Below, piece by piece: positions 46,445 through 58,817 of a stretch of DNA of 64,000 nt; the first letter of the stretch is position 1, and each line of letters opens with the position of its first letter. The DNA is taken from contig JAQFVV010012416.1 of NCBI GenBank assembly GCA_028023455.1, positions 6,243,594 through 6,307,593 on the forward strand, in the 5' to 3' direction. The notes below the pieces were generated by a model. The model searched no databases. It was not told where the DNA came from and saw only the letters and a program-made list of their open reading frames with translations. The translations under genes and the position numbers were made by a program. This DNA comes from Epiperipatus broadwayi. Lineage: Eukaryota; Onychophora; Udeonychophora; Euonychophora; Peripatidae.

Positions 46445-49400
46445 AACCTATTTTTAAAAAAATATTTAATTTTATGTGAGAGTTCTTTGCATTAAGTAAT
46501 AACTAGTTGTCTTTTTTTAACATTAAATGTCTGCAGTTTGCAAAATACTCGTTTATTCTTATTCAAAATAACATATAAAGTTATTTCCAAATACAATATT
46601 AATTAAATATTGCCCTGCAAAAGAATTCTTGAAATGTACCGAGAAAACAAACAAAAGTTATTAATAATACAACTGCTAAGCTTGGCCTGTCATTTGATCA
46701 TCTGATGTGACATAAAAAAATATAATATTCACAAAATCAGTTTTTAAATAGTCCTTTTTATAAGTTTGCAAGCTACTTAATCCAAATGCACATCTCTGAG
46801 TGTGAATAAAAGCTATTTTTTAAAGATGTCACCACTGTATTTTTATCTTCACCCAAAGGAATTGTATAAGAAAAAAAGCACTCTCAGAGTACATCAATTC
46901 ACATTTTAAATAAAAAAGGCTGATAAATTGAAGTTTGATTAAAATAATTTTACTACTGAACTTTGTCTCAGAATTCCTAACCAGTCTCTTGGATTAATAA
47001 ACCAACATTAAAAGGTAAACTTTATTTCAGACTCTCTATCAGGCTCTTTTGAGATTATTAAAACAATACCAAAAAATAAGCATTTGTCTCAGACTTCCTA
47101 TCGAACAACCTCAAAAAATCCTCTTAATATAAAAAAAATCAATAGTAAATTGCTTACAAAAAAGTCTTGAAAAATGATGATCATATTTGCACCAAGTGAA
47201 ACAAGTAGTCATTAAGCAAAAGTAATCATAGTTAGTTGCTCTGGAGAGTATGTGATGTTCAAGTATCAAGTCGCAAGTTAAGCGTAAGTTCCATTCAATT
47301 GATGAAATTTATACTTTTTGTTTTTACTTTACTCAGTAAAGAATCAGTTCATAAACCTTTAGTTTTTGAGTTCATCAGTCATCACTATTCTAAAACACGG
47401 AAGTACTCATTTAATATTATAACGTTTTCCGTTTTGTTAGGCCTCTACACGCTAATATAAACTGCACGCGAGTTGATCAAGCTATGTCAAAAAGAAGAAA
47501 GTTATATTTCTATTCTAAAAACATAGCTATATTTCCTGATCAAACTCGGCCTATTAATTGTTGAGAATTATGCTATTGACGAAATCAGCTTTTAATTTAT
47601 TCCATATGGGCGCCAGGTCCTTTTATTCTTAAGAGACCGCTGAAATAGTCAAATAACGTCTCACAAAAAAAAAGAAAAAATACTTTTAACTTAATCGGTA
47701 TTGCATCATACCGTAACGAGAATTATTTTTTTTTAAGATTATTATTCCTGGGCTTATTCAAACATATTGGCAAAGGTAAATTACGTTCTAAATCTTATTA
47801 AACTAATAATAAATTAATAAAAAAAAATAATAACTATTATTAATAACGCACAAATGAAAATTGATATTAGAAATATTTTTTTTATTATAACAGATTAAAA
47901 ATCTGTTTAAGTTAAAATGAGAATTCCTAATCAAGTAAATTAGAGAGAACACATATTAATTCAAATATGATGCAATCAATAAAATAAAATAATTAAAAAG
48001 CTCTGGTATAAACAAAAGTCTCTTGTACAGAAAAAATGAAAAGTCTCTATCGGGATTATTTTAAGACTTGTTTGCAAATGCTTAATTTTGTCACAATCAG
48101 GAATAAGTAGTCTTACCGGTAAGTTTTAGTGAATTCACGATGGTTGTAGATAACTATGCATAGTTTTTCAGGGTTAAAATGAGCTCACGGCCTTTGATTA
48201 TTAGTTGATCTTGCGGTCCATTCTCCTAGTCAGTCACGAAAGCTTTTCTGGTATACATCTTCAAGCACGATGTCTTCAGAAGCTCCGGTTCGCTCCGACA
48301 TGCCGAATTACTTCAGCGTAGAGGGATCTTGGATATATTATTGTTATCCAAGACCAACTAGAGAAACCAACGAACAAGACGTTCCTTCAACCGAATCCCT
48401 CCTTTTTATACTAGAGGTCCCGTTTTCGAACTTCTGCGCATGCTATTATCATGGCGTTTTGTGTTTATAATCTTATACAGTCTTTATCATTTTTCAATTA
48501 CTAAGTTCTCATTTTTTTATCAAGTTTTTCGGCCATGTTTAATTAGCTAAAATATTTTTCTTTTAGCTTATCTTTTTACTTGCATTTGGAATTCTTTTGT
48601 TCTCTCCAATTCTACTTTTATTTCTAATTACACTAAAAAAATACGGAAGAATAATTTAACTTTCATTGAACGTTATTTTTTTTTAAAAAAAAAATTAGTC
48701 AAAAAAAATATCTAAATTTACTTTTATTTTTTTAGCTTTTATCAAATGCCAATATATTTGCAACGTATATAAATAAACGTTACAATATGTTTAAAAGAAG
48801 CATCAAGTAACTTCTCGGAATATTAAATCAAGTAATTCTGATTTCTTTTTTCAACTTTAAAACTAAGTGAGAATAATAAATAGATATGTATGAATAGTCT
48901 TAGATTCAAAACCTTAAGATATTTAAAATTTCCAAATTATTAGTTTCATGTTGAGTAGTATAAGTGGGTTACTAGATGAGCAGAAAATTTATTATGACAG
49001 CTCTTTGTCATACTTTTGGCTATTGGGCAACTGAGGAACTATATTTTATTAATTAAGTTTAAAAACAATAAATACAAAAGAAAAAATAAGTTCATATAAT
49101 AATGTGTGATAAGTTAGCTTTCAAGGTTTAGTTCTTTATTATATAGGATATCTGTATTTATTCAGATATTCTTAAAGTTTCAATATTCACTTATAGATGT
49201 GCTCATGATGAGAAGTTACATTCACGATAAGTGTTTAAGAATGCTGTTTGTAAACTCAATAATAATAAAAAAAAGTGTGCCAATCAATCGTGTTTATACA
49301 AACAATTTAGAAAATTAAAGAAATCTATTTGCAAGAATGAAGAAAATTTTTACAATTTTTTTGTCTTGTAAGGCATTAATGGTGATCAAATGAAGGTATG

Positions 49401-50400
49401 ACAAACTTTTTTTTAAAGATTAAACAACTATATACTATTAAATGTCATCTACCTAACTTGATCTAAAATGAAATATTAACTAAACTATATAATTACCCCT
49501 TTCTGAGTTATAAACTATGGCAATACAGTGGAGCTGCGTTTCAAGACCCCATCACATACATTTTATATCACATATAATAGCTCTCATTTATAATAAGCTT
49601 GATTGCAGTAGAATACATATTGTTTATTGAATTGCGCATGCTCAATATTTTTCAACAAGTGCATATATGACGCAGGTATTTCTTTACATGTTAATAGGTA
49701 TATATAAATTTAAAGTTTAGTATACATAAAAAAAATTTAAATGCTGTAATTATTAATAGTAAATTGAATGAGCACATTTACATATATAAATATGCTCACC
49801 TATTTACATATATAAATACATGTGTGTTTATTCATTTGCATTCAATCAAAAAATAAATTTACTGTACCATCTTTTTAAATAAAATGATTAGAGAAAAAAG
49901 TGTTAGACTTTCATCACAATTAAATACGTTCTGGATATCTTTTTTTTTCTTCTTTCAATAACTTTTTTAGCAGTCTTGTTATCACCCGACTAGTCATTTT
50001 GATGTCTTTAAGTTTAATACTCATTTCAGATTCGTGTTTAAGCACTTCAAACTTTAAGCTATCTGATGCAATATAAGAACCACTATTAAATTAAAAAACT
50101 TTTATCAGTCAAAATAAGTATTTTACAATATTTTGTTAAGTTTCAGAAAACTTACAGACTTACGCTCAGAATTATGCAAATTATTGTATATAGCAAATGC
50201 AGAATGTGCTTTCAATGTAAGTTGAAGAAACATTATTAATAAACATGATCACTTGGAGTGCTCCAGGATAGAATAATGGCAGCTGCCTTATTGTAAATTT
50301 TATTAAATTTATGAATTTTATAATTAAATCATATAAATATCAATATATAATAGTGCTCGCAAAAAATATTTATAATTATACAGAAAAGCCTTTTTTGGCA
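46445..50400. other. Downstream of cdc37; possible minus-strand LTR at 47.6-48.5 kb
   Basis: Mostly AT-rich. The block 48110-48450 is less AT-rich and on the minus strand holds TATAAAAAGGAGGG near 48400-48410. About 800 bp further along the minus strand, TGGCGCCCATATGG at about 47606-47619 resembles a tRNA-Lys primer site. This repeats the TATA-to-TGGCGCC layout of the gag element at 1.5-4.5 kb. A plus-strand 66-codon frame at 48270-48470 lies in the same block and is unrecognised. No terminal repeats or target duplication were found. Confidence 0.35.
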
Positions 50401-50459
50401 CATAATTTTATATCACTAAACATCACCTGATCACCATTCCTTATGCTAGGGCATAACAG

Positions 50460-50592
50460 TTATTAAAACAGGCAAAACTCTCCATACAGTAGTGCCACTC
50501 AGTGACAACCAGAGTGTCTTCTAACATTCATTGATTATTCTGATTGGCACTGAGTGGCACTACTGTATGGAGAGTTTTGCCTGTTTTAATAA
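50460..50592. mobile_element. Foldback element, 133 bp, perfect 45-bp arms
   Basis: The left arm 50460-50504 and right arm 50548-50592 are perfect inverted copies (TTATTAAAACAGGCAAAACT, CTCCATACAGTAGTGCCACT, CAGTG). On the left the family sequence extends to about 50418 (AAACATCACCTGATCACC, then TATGCTAGGGCATAACAG). A further end fragment of the family (CACTATGGAGAGTTTTGCCT) is at about 57933-57952. Confidence 0.9.
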
Positions 50593-50879
50593 TTTTATAT
50601 CCTTATCAATGTTATTATTTTGTTCTATAATAAGTCAAAATAATAATAAAATAAAGTGAATAAAAAATATGAAATAGCAATCCAAATTATTAGAAATTCT
50701 ATGAAGTTTGAAATAAATTAATTACATAACAATCATACAGCATGGTTTAAACATACTTTATACAATTTTTTATATAGTATATAATTTTCCATTCTTTTTA
50801 AAAAATAAATCAATTATTAATTAAATTTATTGAAGTTTTTTTATACATTCTTACAATTTTTTTTTATTATACTTAATAT

Positions 50880-51420
50880 AATTTATTTTATATATTTGTT
50901 TTCTTTTTGGGTCATTAATGTAATTTAAAGGTTTAATATTTTTTTGTATAATCTTTTAAGTTCATATGTTAAGTAGTGAATGTATAAAACAGATTTATCA
51001 TCTCTTCTATCAATTGTACTATTATGTTCTTTGACTCTTATCTAACATTTACTGTATGTCCATAGTAAACCATATGACAATTGTCACAATTAATTTTATA
51101 TATAATTCCTTTTTTATATCTTTTATTTTACAATTACGTATTTATTTTTCTAAACTTTTACTATTTGACTATCCAATTTATCTTTATTTTGTTTTTAATG
51201 TATTATAAATTTTATAATCTTTATGAAAGTTTGATTCATTTTTTATTGGAATTATCATTATAATTATAAACATTTTGTATAGAAATATTACTTACTATAG
51301 ATTTTCTACAATTAAAAAATACATTTTTAATATTTTTAGGATTATATACATAATCTTATAATTCAGTAAACTATTTCTTTTGAAAATTAGTTATATTTTT
51401 ATCTTTATTTCTCTTTTTTT
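50880..51420 (-). pseudogene. GIY-YIG endonuclease remnant of another PLE
   Basis: The minus strand around 51140-50900 reads YKKGIIYKINCDNCHMVYYG followed by HTVNVR. After a frameshift it reads IKEHNSTIDRRDD and YIHYLTYELKRLYKK. GIIYKINC..C..VYYGHT is a GIY-YIG domain with the usual Cys pair of PLE endonucleases. Sequence to its right (minus-strand upstream) is Lys/Asn-rich and broken. No RT core was found. The sequence differs from the other PLEs in the window. Confidence 0.65.
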
Positions 51421-52657
51421 CCCCTTATTATAAAATAATAGGTGTCATTATGTATAAAATAATATATTAACAATTAAAACAGATAATATTTAGCGTTGAA
51501 GAGTATGTGCCGGAAAAAAACTTTTGTATAAATATATATTTTTTTGTAATCGCTGTTATATATTATTTATATTTTTTTGTTATAAATTTATATGAAAAAA
51601 TGACATAATGAATTTCCTTTAATGTTTGTGTTTTTGTTTTTCACTTTTTTTTTTGGATAGCATGTGATTGAAATATTGATAGTAGCGTATATTGCGGCTT
51701 CACTATTCAAAGCTCATAGGATCCATTTTAGAAAATACTTCTTTATAATGTTGGTCAAATATTTTGAACTTGGTGAGATTCTTCTCATATTTAGGAATTT
51801 ACATATTTAAAAAAATTTTAATCTGCTAGAAATACAAAACTGTATTGTTAGAAATATTGATCTCATATGCCAAAATGTATAATTGCCACAGATATTCCCC
51901 AACTGTTAATTTAAGTAAATAATTTTTTCATATTCTTATAACTGGGAGATGCATTTTACAGCTTATTACCAAAATGATTACACTTATGTATTTCCAAATA
52001 TTATAATAATATATGAGTACTTGTAACATTATTAGTGATAGTTGTATGGTTTTCTATATCAAGTTTTTAAAATTGTTATTAAAAAAAGTTGACTCTACTA
52101 AGCAATCCAACAATAAATTGAATATTAAAAAAATTAGTAAACATTCATAAACTATTTTGATGATGCTTCAAAATCATTTGTGCATGTTCTGGAAGTATTA
52201 TTGCACAGAGGTGAAATTGTTAATACCAAAAAAGGAATATAAAAAATATACTTATAAGTAAATTGAATTACTACAATTGGTAACCAACGCAAATGATTTT
52301 TTTTTTTTTGATCAATTTTTTGAGGCAACTTTAGATTTTACTTTAGGCATTAAAATCTGACACAAATTCAACAGCTAAAGTAAAAATAGGATTTATATAA
52401 TTTTTTTTTTTATGGTGTGAAGAAAAAGTATGTTTGAGAAAGTATAGTAAGTGAACCTAGCTATAAACAATTAAAAAAATTACTTCAGTTTTATTATAGA
52501 AACTGATTAGAATCATATAGAGAAAAATTCTTATTAATTTATTAAATAAAATAAGTCATTTTCTGTTTGGATTGATATAAAAACAAAATCTTATCGCAAC
52601 AATGATATATCTGAAATAAATCCTCAATATAAAAAACATATAGTAGATAAATATAAC
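51421..52657. other. AT-rich, no gene seen
   Basis: Low-complexity AT-rich sequence up to the target duplication of the next PLE. Confidence 0.5.
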
Positions 52658-52756
52658 AATAAAAGAAGTTACATATACACCTTAAATGACACTTTACAAT
52701 GCAGTTTAACATATGATCTATTTTATTTTCTTACAGTTTCAATAAAAATAAAAAAG

Positions 52757-54252
52757 ATGAAAAATAAGATGTATGAATTTATAAAGGGAATGCATAATAA
52801 TAATTTGATAGATAGGAAAATATTTACATATTTAGGGAATAAAGATTGTGGCATGGCAAAAATTTATGGATCGCCAAAGATTTTTAAGGAAGGGGTACTG
52901 TTAAGACCGGTAATTAATGGTACAAATTCCTACTTTGATAAGATGTCAAAGTGGATAGTGAATAATGTTTTAAAAAAATATATAAATAGAAATGGTAGTC
53001 ATTATGTTAAGAATAATAAAAATCTGATAAAGGAAATTAGAGAAAAAGTGGATCAGTATAGTAATTATAATTTAACAATGGTAAAAATGGATGTAGCAAT
53101 GTACACTAATATTAATGTGGAGAAAGTTATAGAAGTGGTAATTAATAGATATAAAAATGAGAAGAGTAAGGAAATAGAAATACCAATAGGAAAATTGATA
53201 GAGATTATGGAAATTTGTTGCAAAGAAATCACCTTATGGAGAGTATTGTAAACAAAAAGAGTTATTAATAGGAAGGGCATTAAGTGCAGTGCTAAGTGAT
53301 ATGTATATGGAAAGGATAGAAGATTTAATGATGGGTAATAAGAATGCTCCAATATTTATGAAAAGATACGTGGATGATTATCTATTGATTTTTAATAAAA
53401 GGCAAATAGATTTTTTTTCTTGAAGAAGTTAATAGATTAGATGCAAGCATAAAATTTACAATAGAAAAAGAAAAGAAAAAAAAGTTATCATATTTGGATA
53501 TTCTATTAATAAAGTCATATTCTAATGGTAGGTGTAAAATAGAGACATCAATATATAAAAAGATGAATATAGATAATAACATAGCTAATTGGAATTCAAA
53601 TATAGATAAGAAATATAAAGTGAATAGTATTACTTCAAGAATGCATAGAGCTATAAATTATTGCTCAAATAAAGTGGATTATAATTAAATAGAGTTGATA
53701 GTTAAGGAATTTAAAAGTAATGATTACCCAGTAAAGATTATAGAGGATAATATAAGAATGTCAGAAGGGAGATTTATTGTTAATAATAACGAGGAGAATA
53801 ATAGAAAGAAGAGTAAAGATAAATATATGGGTATTAAAACATATAATAATAATATTGTGAAGAATATAAATAAAATAATTTGGAGAATTAATAGAAATTT
53901 TAATAATGTAATAAAATTTAAAGTTGTATTAAGAGAAAAGATTTGCTTAATATTTTGGATAATAAATATATAGGAAATATAGAAAATTGTATAAATGGAG
54001 TTTATAGAATAGAATGTAAATCTTTTAAAGAAAAAAATATTAGGAATAGTTATGTGGGTGAAACAAAGAATTCAATTTATACAAGGTTGACTCAGCATAG
54101 ATATGATGAAAGATCACCCGTTTATTTACATTCATTGGAGACGGCATAAGTTTGAGAAGGGAAGTATTAGAATGATAAATTATACTGGAGATAGGAGGGA
54201 TAGAAAAATAAAGGAGGCTATATTGATTAGAAGCATTAGGATCACAGTTTGA
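52757..54252 (+). pseudogene. PLE reverse transcriptase and GIY-YIG endonuclease, multiply frameshifted
   Basis: The first frame (52757-53251) opens MKNKMYEFIKGMHNNN and has MAKIYGSPKIFKEGVLLRPV (the start of PLE RTs) and VKMDVAMYTNI (motif A). A shift near 53240 leads to ELLIGRALSAVLSDMYME (motif B) and KRYVDDYLLIFN (motif C, intact). A T-run near 53411 shifts again to ASIKFTIEKEKKKKLSYLDI and SIYKKMNIDNN. A stop at 53686 and a shift near 53940 precede the endonuclease: CINGVYRIECKSFKEKN, then SYVGETKNSIYTRLTQHRYD. A last shift near 54145 precedes KIKEAILIRSIRI. It is closely related to the PLE at 15.3-17.4 kb, but a separate insertion. Confidence 0.87.
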
Positions 54253-54317
54253 AAACATTTGATTTTGTAGGAATTTTTATTAATGAGTAGGTATGTGTGA
54301 TTTTAAAGAATTGGAAT

Positions 54318-54510
54318 TAATTAATCTTAATTTTTTCCTTTATTGCATTGCCTTAATTAATCTGTTTAACTGAAAAAGAAAATGGAAGGTGAAAGATAAA
54401 GAAGTTTTTAAAAAGTTCTGAAGAAGATTGCAGGGGCAATCGAAACTGTTGATGTTAATGGGTGTTATGTAAGCATTGTACAAAAATTAAAGATTTTTAT
54501 AAAAAACGGA
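54318..54510 (-). mobile_element. 193-bp PLE-end insertion with 15-bp duplication
   Basis: Flanked by TTAAAGAATTGGAAT at 54303-54317 and 54511-54525. Near its left end the minus strand reads GGCAATGCAATAAAGG (54352-54337), the core of the PLE tail. At 54418-54446 the plus strand has CTGAAGA, A, stem GATTGC/GCAATC, GAAAC. So it looks like a minus-oriented PLE terminus inserted alone. Confidence 0.72.
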
Positions 54511-54867
54511 TTAAAGAATTGGAATAAGATATAGCTTTAGAATGTGTTCGTAGAAGGTGTAGGGGTGAAGAGAATAAGGAAATAGGGAAATTTTTTTGAA
54601 ATTATTTCAGTTATAGAAGAAAGAGTACTGAGATTTAAAGATAGGATTAGTTAAAAGTAAAAATTAAGAGGAAGTAAAATTATAAGGATATTATGTTAAT
54701 ATTATTGTTATTGATTAATGTGTAATATATAAATAATTAAAATAGAAGAAATAAATTAAAGGGTAAATTTAAATTTTTAAATGAATAGAATATGAAAAAT
54801 AAATGTTAAAAATAAAATTTTATATAAAAGTTAATTGAATATAAGTGAGGATAAAGAGGTTTTAGAT

Positions 54868-55368
54868 CAGTGGTCTTTAACCTTTTCACACCTGCGGACC
54901 GATAAAAATAAGGATAAGGTTTCGCGGACCGGCAAAAATAAGGATAAGGTTTCATGGACCAGCAGAAGTCTATAGATAAATTTTCTTAAAGATGTAAACA
55001 GCTTAGCCTTAGATGAAGTTATATATATATATGGAGTTTGTATAATAAAAAACTTTTTTTTTTTTAATTTTGAATTTTTTTAGAAAAGTAATAAAAAAAT
55101 TAATTCTACCCCCCCCCCCACCCAAACATCTGTGATAACTAGAAAAACAAATTAATTTATGTATGACTGATTAGATTTTGTTCTGTTTCTTTTTTTTTTA
55201 ATCAGGTAAAAGTGCGATGAAAAAAATAAATAAAAATTGTTTATATTAATTAAAAGTTTAAAATCTTATTATTTTGTTATTAAAAACTTTCTTGCCAGTC
55301 TAGCACGGACCAGCAAAAAACTTCTAAGGCCTGGCACTGGGCCGTGGACTGGTGGTTGAAGACCACTG
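54868..55368. mobile_element. hAT-type nonautonomous element, 501 bp
   Basis: Ends CAGTGGTCTTTAACC and, reverse-complemented on the right, CAGTGGTCTTCAACCACC. Perfect 8-bp duplication TTTTAGAT at 54860-54867 and 55369-55376. Internal GCGGACCG repeats near both ends (54894-54935 and 55300-55345) are typical of a widespread hAT family. No transposase. A C-run of about 10 lies near 55100. Confidence 0.92.
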
Positions 55369-55705
55369 TTTTAGATTGTAGAGATATTAAAGATCCATAT
55401 TTAAGTTAATAGTTGGAATGTTGTTTTTTATTTTTGTATTTATATGTATATTTGTATATGTATGTGTGTGTATATATATGTATATTGATATATGTATAGG
55501 TAGATATTAATTGTATATTAACTGTACATGTTTAAGTATTGTAGCTTTGATGATGACTACTGGACAGTTGAAACTGTAAGGAAATAAAATAGATCATATG
55601 TTAAACTGCATTATAAAGTGTCATTTAAGGTGTATATGATGTATTATATATAATTCAGCAATGCAAATAAGAAGAAGTGGAAGGAAATTTTAATAAAAGA
55701 AGTTA

Positions 55706-58700
55706 GTTTCTAAGATAAATGTTAGAGAAACAACAGGCTAAATAATAAAACTATATAGCTTAAAAATTAAGTTTATAGAGAAAAAATAGAAAATAAGTGA
55801 AAAATAAATGAATTAAGACTGATTTATCTACATATTTGAAAAAAAAAAAAAAAAGATTGTCTTCAAATTTTATACTGATTCCTTGATAACTTTAATTACA
55901 ATAGCTCTCCATTCTATTTCTGATATGAACTAGCATATTCCTGTAGTACTATCCATCTCATAAATGGACTTCCTTATTTCCTTTTGCTTCCGCTCTTGCA
56001 TTGGTAAATAAAGGCCTATAACTGAGTTAACCACCCTAATAATGGTTCAGTTTGATTTTAGACAAGCACTAAGCATAGCAGATGGTTTTAAACTCTCAAC
56101 CTGATTATATACTAACTTCATATTTTAATATGTTTAACTGCTAATTAATAACTATAATAGAAGTGAAGGATTTACTAAAGCCACTAGTGAATTTATCTCC
56201 TGTTTGAAATCTCTATAGGTTTTTTATGATATCTTGTTAATAGTTAAAGTGTCTAAATCCATATATTAAATAAATAAATAACTTGAAAAAAAGATTTTAT
56301 TACAATCTTTAAATACTTTGTATTGTTTTGATTTTCAGCATATAATTCATCTAATTATGCAAGCACAATCATTGTATGAGGATTCTGCTTCACATCCCTT
56401 TTAGAATAAAGGATATCCTTTTTATATGAATCATATTCACATTTCCATTTATATAAGACTGCAGGCATTATGTATCTCTCGTCCCTTTATCATTTTGTAT
56501 AATAAAGACCTCTGCTTGTTTTTTTATCATTAATAAATTGAACAGAAATCTGATTAAAAATATTCTTCCTCAAAATAGTCCGAGACTTACAATGAAATGC
56601 AATAATATTTTTTATTTTGATCTGGAAATATTTTAATGTATCTTTGAGTTGGATGCAAAATCTTTTCATTTAAACAGACAGGAAACAAGCCTTTCTAAAC
56701 AAAACATTTATTTGTATAAGCAGAAATGAAATTTCTAATAACTTTATGATTATTGCTTGAATTCTTCAATGAATATAAGAAGGTAAGCATCAGAACTGGG
56801 ACTGGAGCAATGTTTTCATGCGGAATGTGTCTGCTTATTTTATAATGATAAAAAATACTTACATATTTAAAAAAGTCTCCATTAAAATTTTATTTTGAAT
56901 GGGAATTTGCTAAAAAAAAAAAAAACATTCAAGAAAATAAAATATAATTTATTGCATTATATATTTTATTTTTTCATTATAATTTATAAATATGATTTAG
57001 TGCAATTTTATTGAATCAATGATTTGAGAAAATGAAAATACATGTAATGCAATATATATATATATTATTTCCTTGAATATTTTATTGTGAATCCGTTCTT
57101 GTCGTCATTGTAATTCAATTTTTTTGTGAATTCTAATTCAATAGATAAAATTCCTAACAAAGACAATTATTATTGACCTGAGTGACTTCGCATTAACATG
57201 ACTAGAAAGTACATCGTGAAATATTTAAATATACATGTACGTAGATGAAAAATTGATGTCACTGCACATGATAGCCATTGTAGGTCAAATTACAATGTTT
57301 TGACAAAAAAAAGTTACATTTATCAAGTGATAAAACATTTTATTTTTTGATATCCTCAGAAAATGTAGATCATGCAAGCATGAGGCCTTGTGTGATCGCA
57401 CTGCCGCTGAACTGGCTCTGGTAACCATTTATACTTAACAAAAATTTGAATCCTCAGTACTATATGTGGATTTCCATGACCAAATTTATCTAGAATATAC
57501 CAGTAAGCATTTTATCTTCAATTGGCAATAAAAAAAATTTGAGTACATCTTTAAAACTTCACATTTCATTTATGAACAAATTTTTCTGTGTGATTTTTTA
57601 AAAATGTCATTTAATTTATAATTCTCTGCACAAAATTTTATAAGACTTCAATATGAAATATCTTCTGATCAAATTGTATACATAATGTTTGCAAAGTGTT
57701 TTGAAATCTTTGATGATGATCGTAACATAAGTGTGTGTGTAAAATCAAGTGATTTTCATATATTTTTCTTTTCAATTACCTAATATTAAATATTTTTGGT
57801 TGTTCCAGAGTTGAAGCTTATGACATATATATTATTTTCTTTTAGTCATTTGGGTATATAGTACATTCAAAATATTAATGACCTGAACCATTATATATCA
57901 AATTATCAACTTCATTAACTTAAATATATATCACTATGGAGAGTTTTGCCTGTTCTTAAATATATATCTTAGAAAATTTATTTATATCCATTTGTACACA
58001 CTAAATTTGCATTGTATCACTATTTAGAATTAATTATTATTACAATTTTTAAAGTTGGTTTTCTATTTACAGCATCTTTGGCTTTGGTTCTCCAATAATA
58101 GTCACGATAATTCATTTTTATTTTACTGTTTTTATTTTATCTGCTTTTTTTCTGGAAACATCATTATGGAGATTTTAAATAAGTATACTGGAATTTACAG
58201 ATAGTTAATACCAGCTTTGATAGTAGACAAAATTTTAGAGTATTTTAATCTTTGTTACTTTTATTTTCTAATACTTGTAACTATATGAAGATTGGAGAAA
58301 ATGATAAAATTATTATTAATATCTTAAAAGAAGCAATTAATAAAAAAATCAAACATATTGTTGGTTAAGCTTTATATCAAATACGTAAATAAATAAAACA
58401 ATGTTTTTCCTAGGACAATTCGTAACATGTTCAAATGCTGAAAGTGACTGAATTGGAATCACGAATTACAAGTTTTGAGTTCCAGAGTCTTCACTTAGGA
58501 CAATTTGTATTCACATTAGCTATTAAAAGTAAAAACTCTCATTCAATATTTTTAATGCTGATTTGAGTTCTATTATTACTGGTAAACTGACAGAAAATAA
58601 TTTCTCTAATCCCGATCAAGTAATACCATTTGGTTTAATTACTCGATTCTTCAATAAATAGACATAAAATGGAATAAGCTAGTAAGTCTCTAGTTTTTTA

Positions 58701-58804
58701 TATTCACACTTGTCTAGTTGGGGAGAGCATCACCTTAAATTCACAAGTCACATATCTAAAAATTATGTTTAATATCTGTGCTAACACTTTCTGGTCATGT
58801 TGCC
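55706..58804. other. AT-rich, no gene seen
   Basis: No coding signal. A less AT-rich spot at about 57365-57422 (GTGATCGCACTGCCGCTGAA, TGGCTCTGG) looks like a repeat fragment I could not assign. A foldback-family end fragment lies at about 57933-57952. Confidence 0.4.
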
Positions 58805-58817
58805 AACATTTGAAGAA

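Larger units (their letters stand above)
52672..55691 (+). mobile_element. Penelope-like element with inverted ends and 14-bp target duplication
   Basis: Flanked by AATAAAAGAAGTTA at 52658-52671 and 55692-55705. The left end (52672 to about 52742) recurs inverted at about 55576-55638: CATATACACCTTAAATGACA, then CAGTTTAACATATGATC and TATTTTATTTYCTTACAGTT. Outside the right copy is a 53-bp tail (55639-55691). Internal parts: RT and GIY-YIG frame 52757-54252; a nested PLE-end insertion 54318-54510; a nested hAT element 54868-55368; a hammerhead-like motif at 55547-55574 (TTGATGA...GAAAC). Without the nested pieces the PLE is about 2.3 kb. Confidence 0.87.

Noticed and set aside
51081-51263. 60-codon plus-strand frame
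   Set aside because: Shadow of the minus-strand GIY-YIG remnant.
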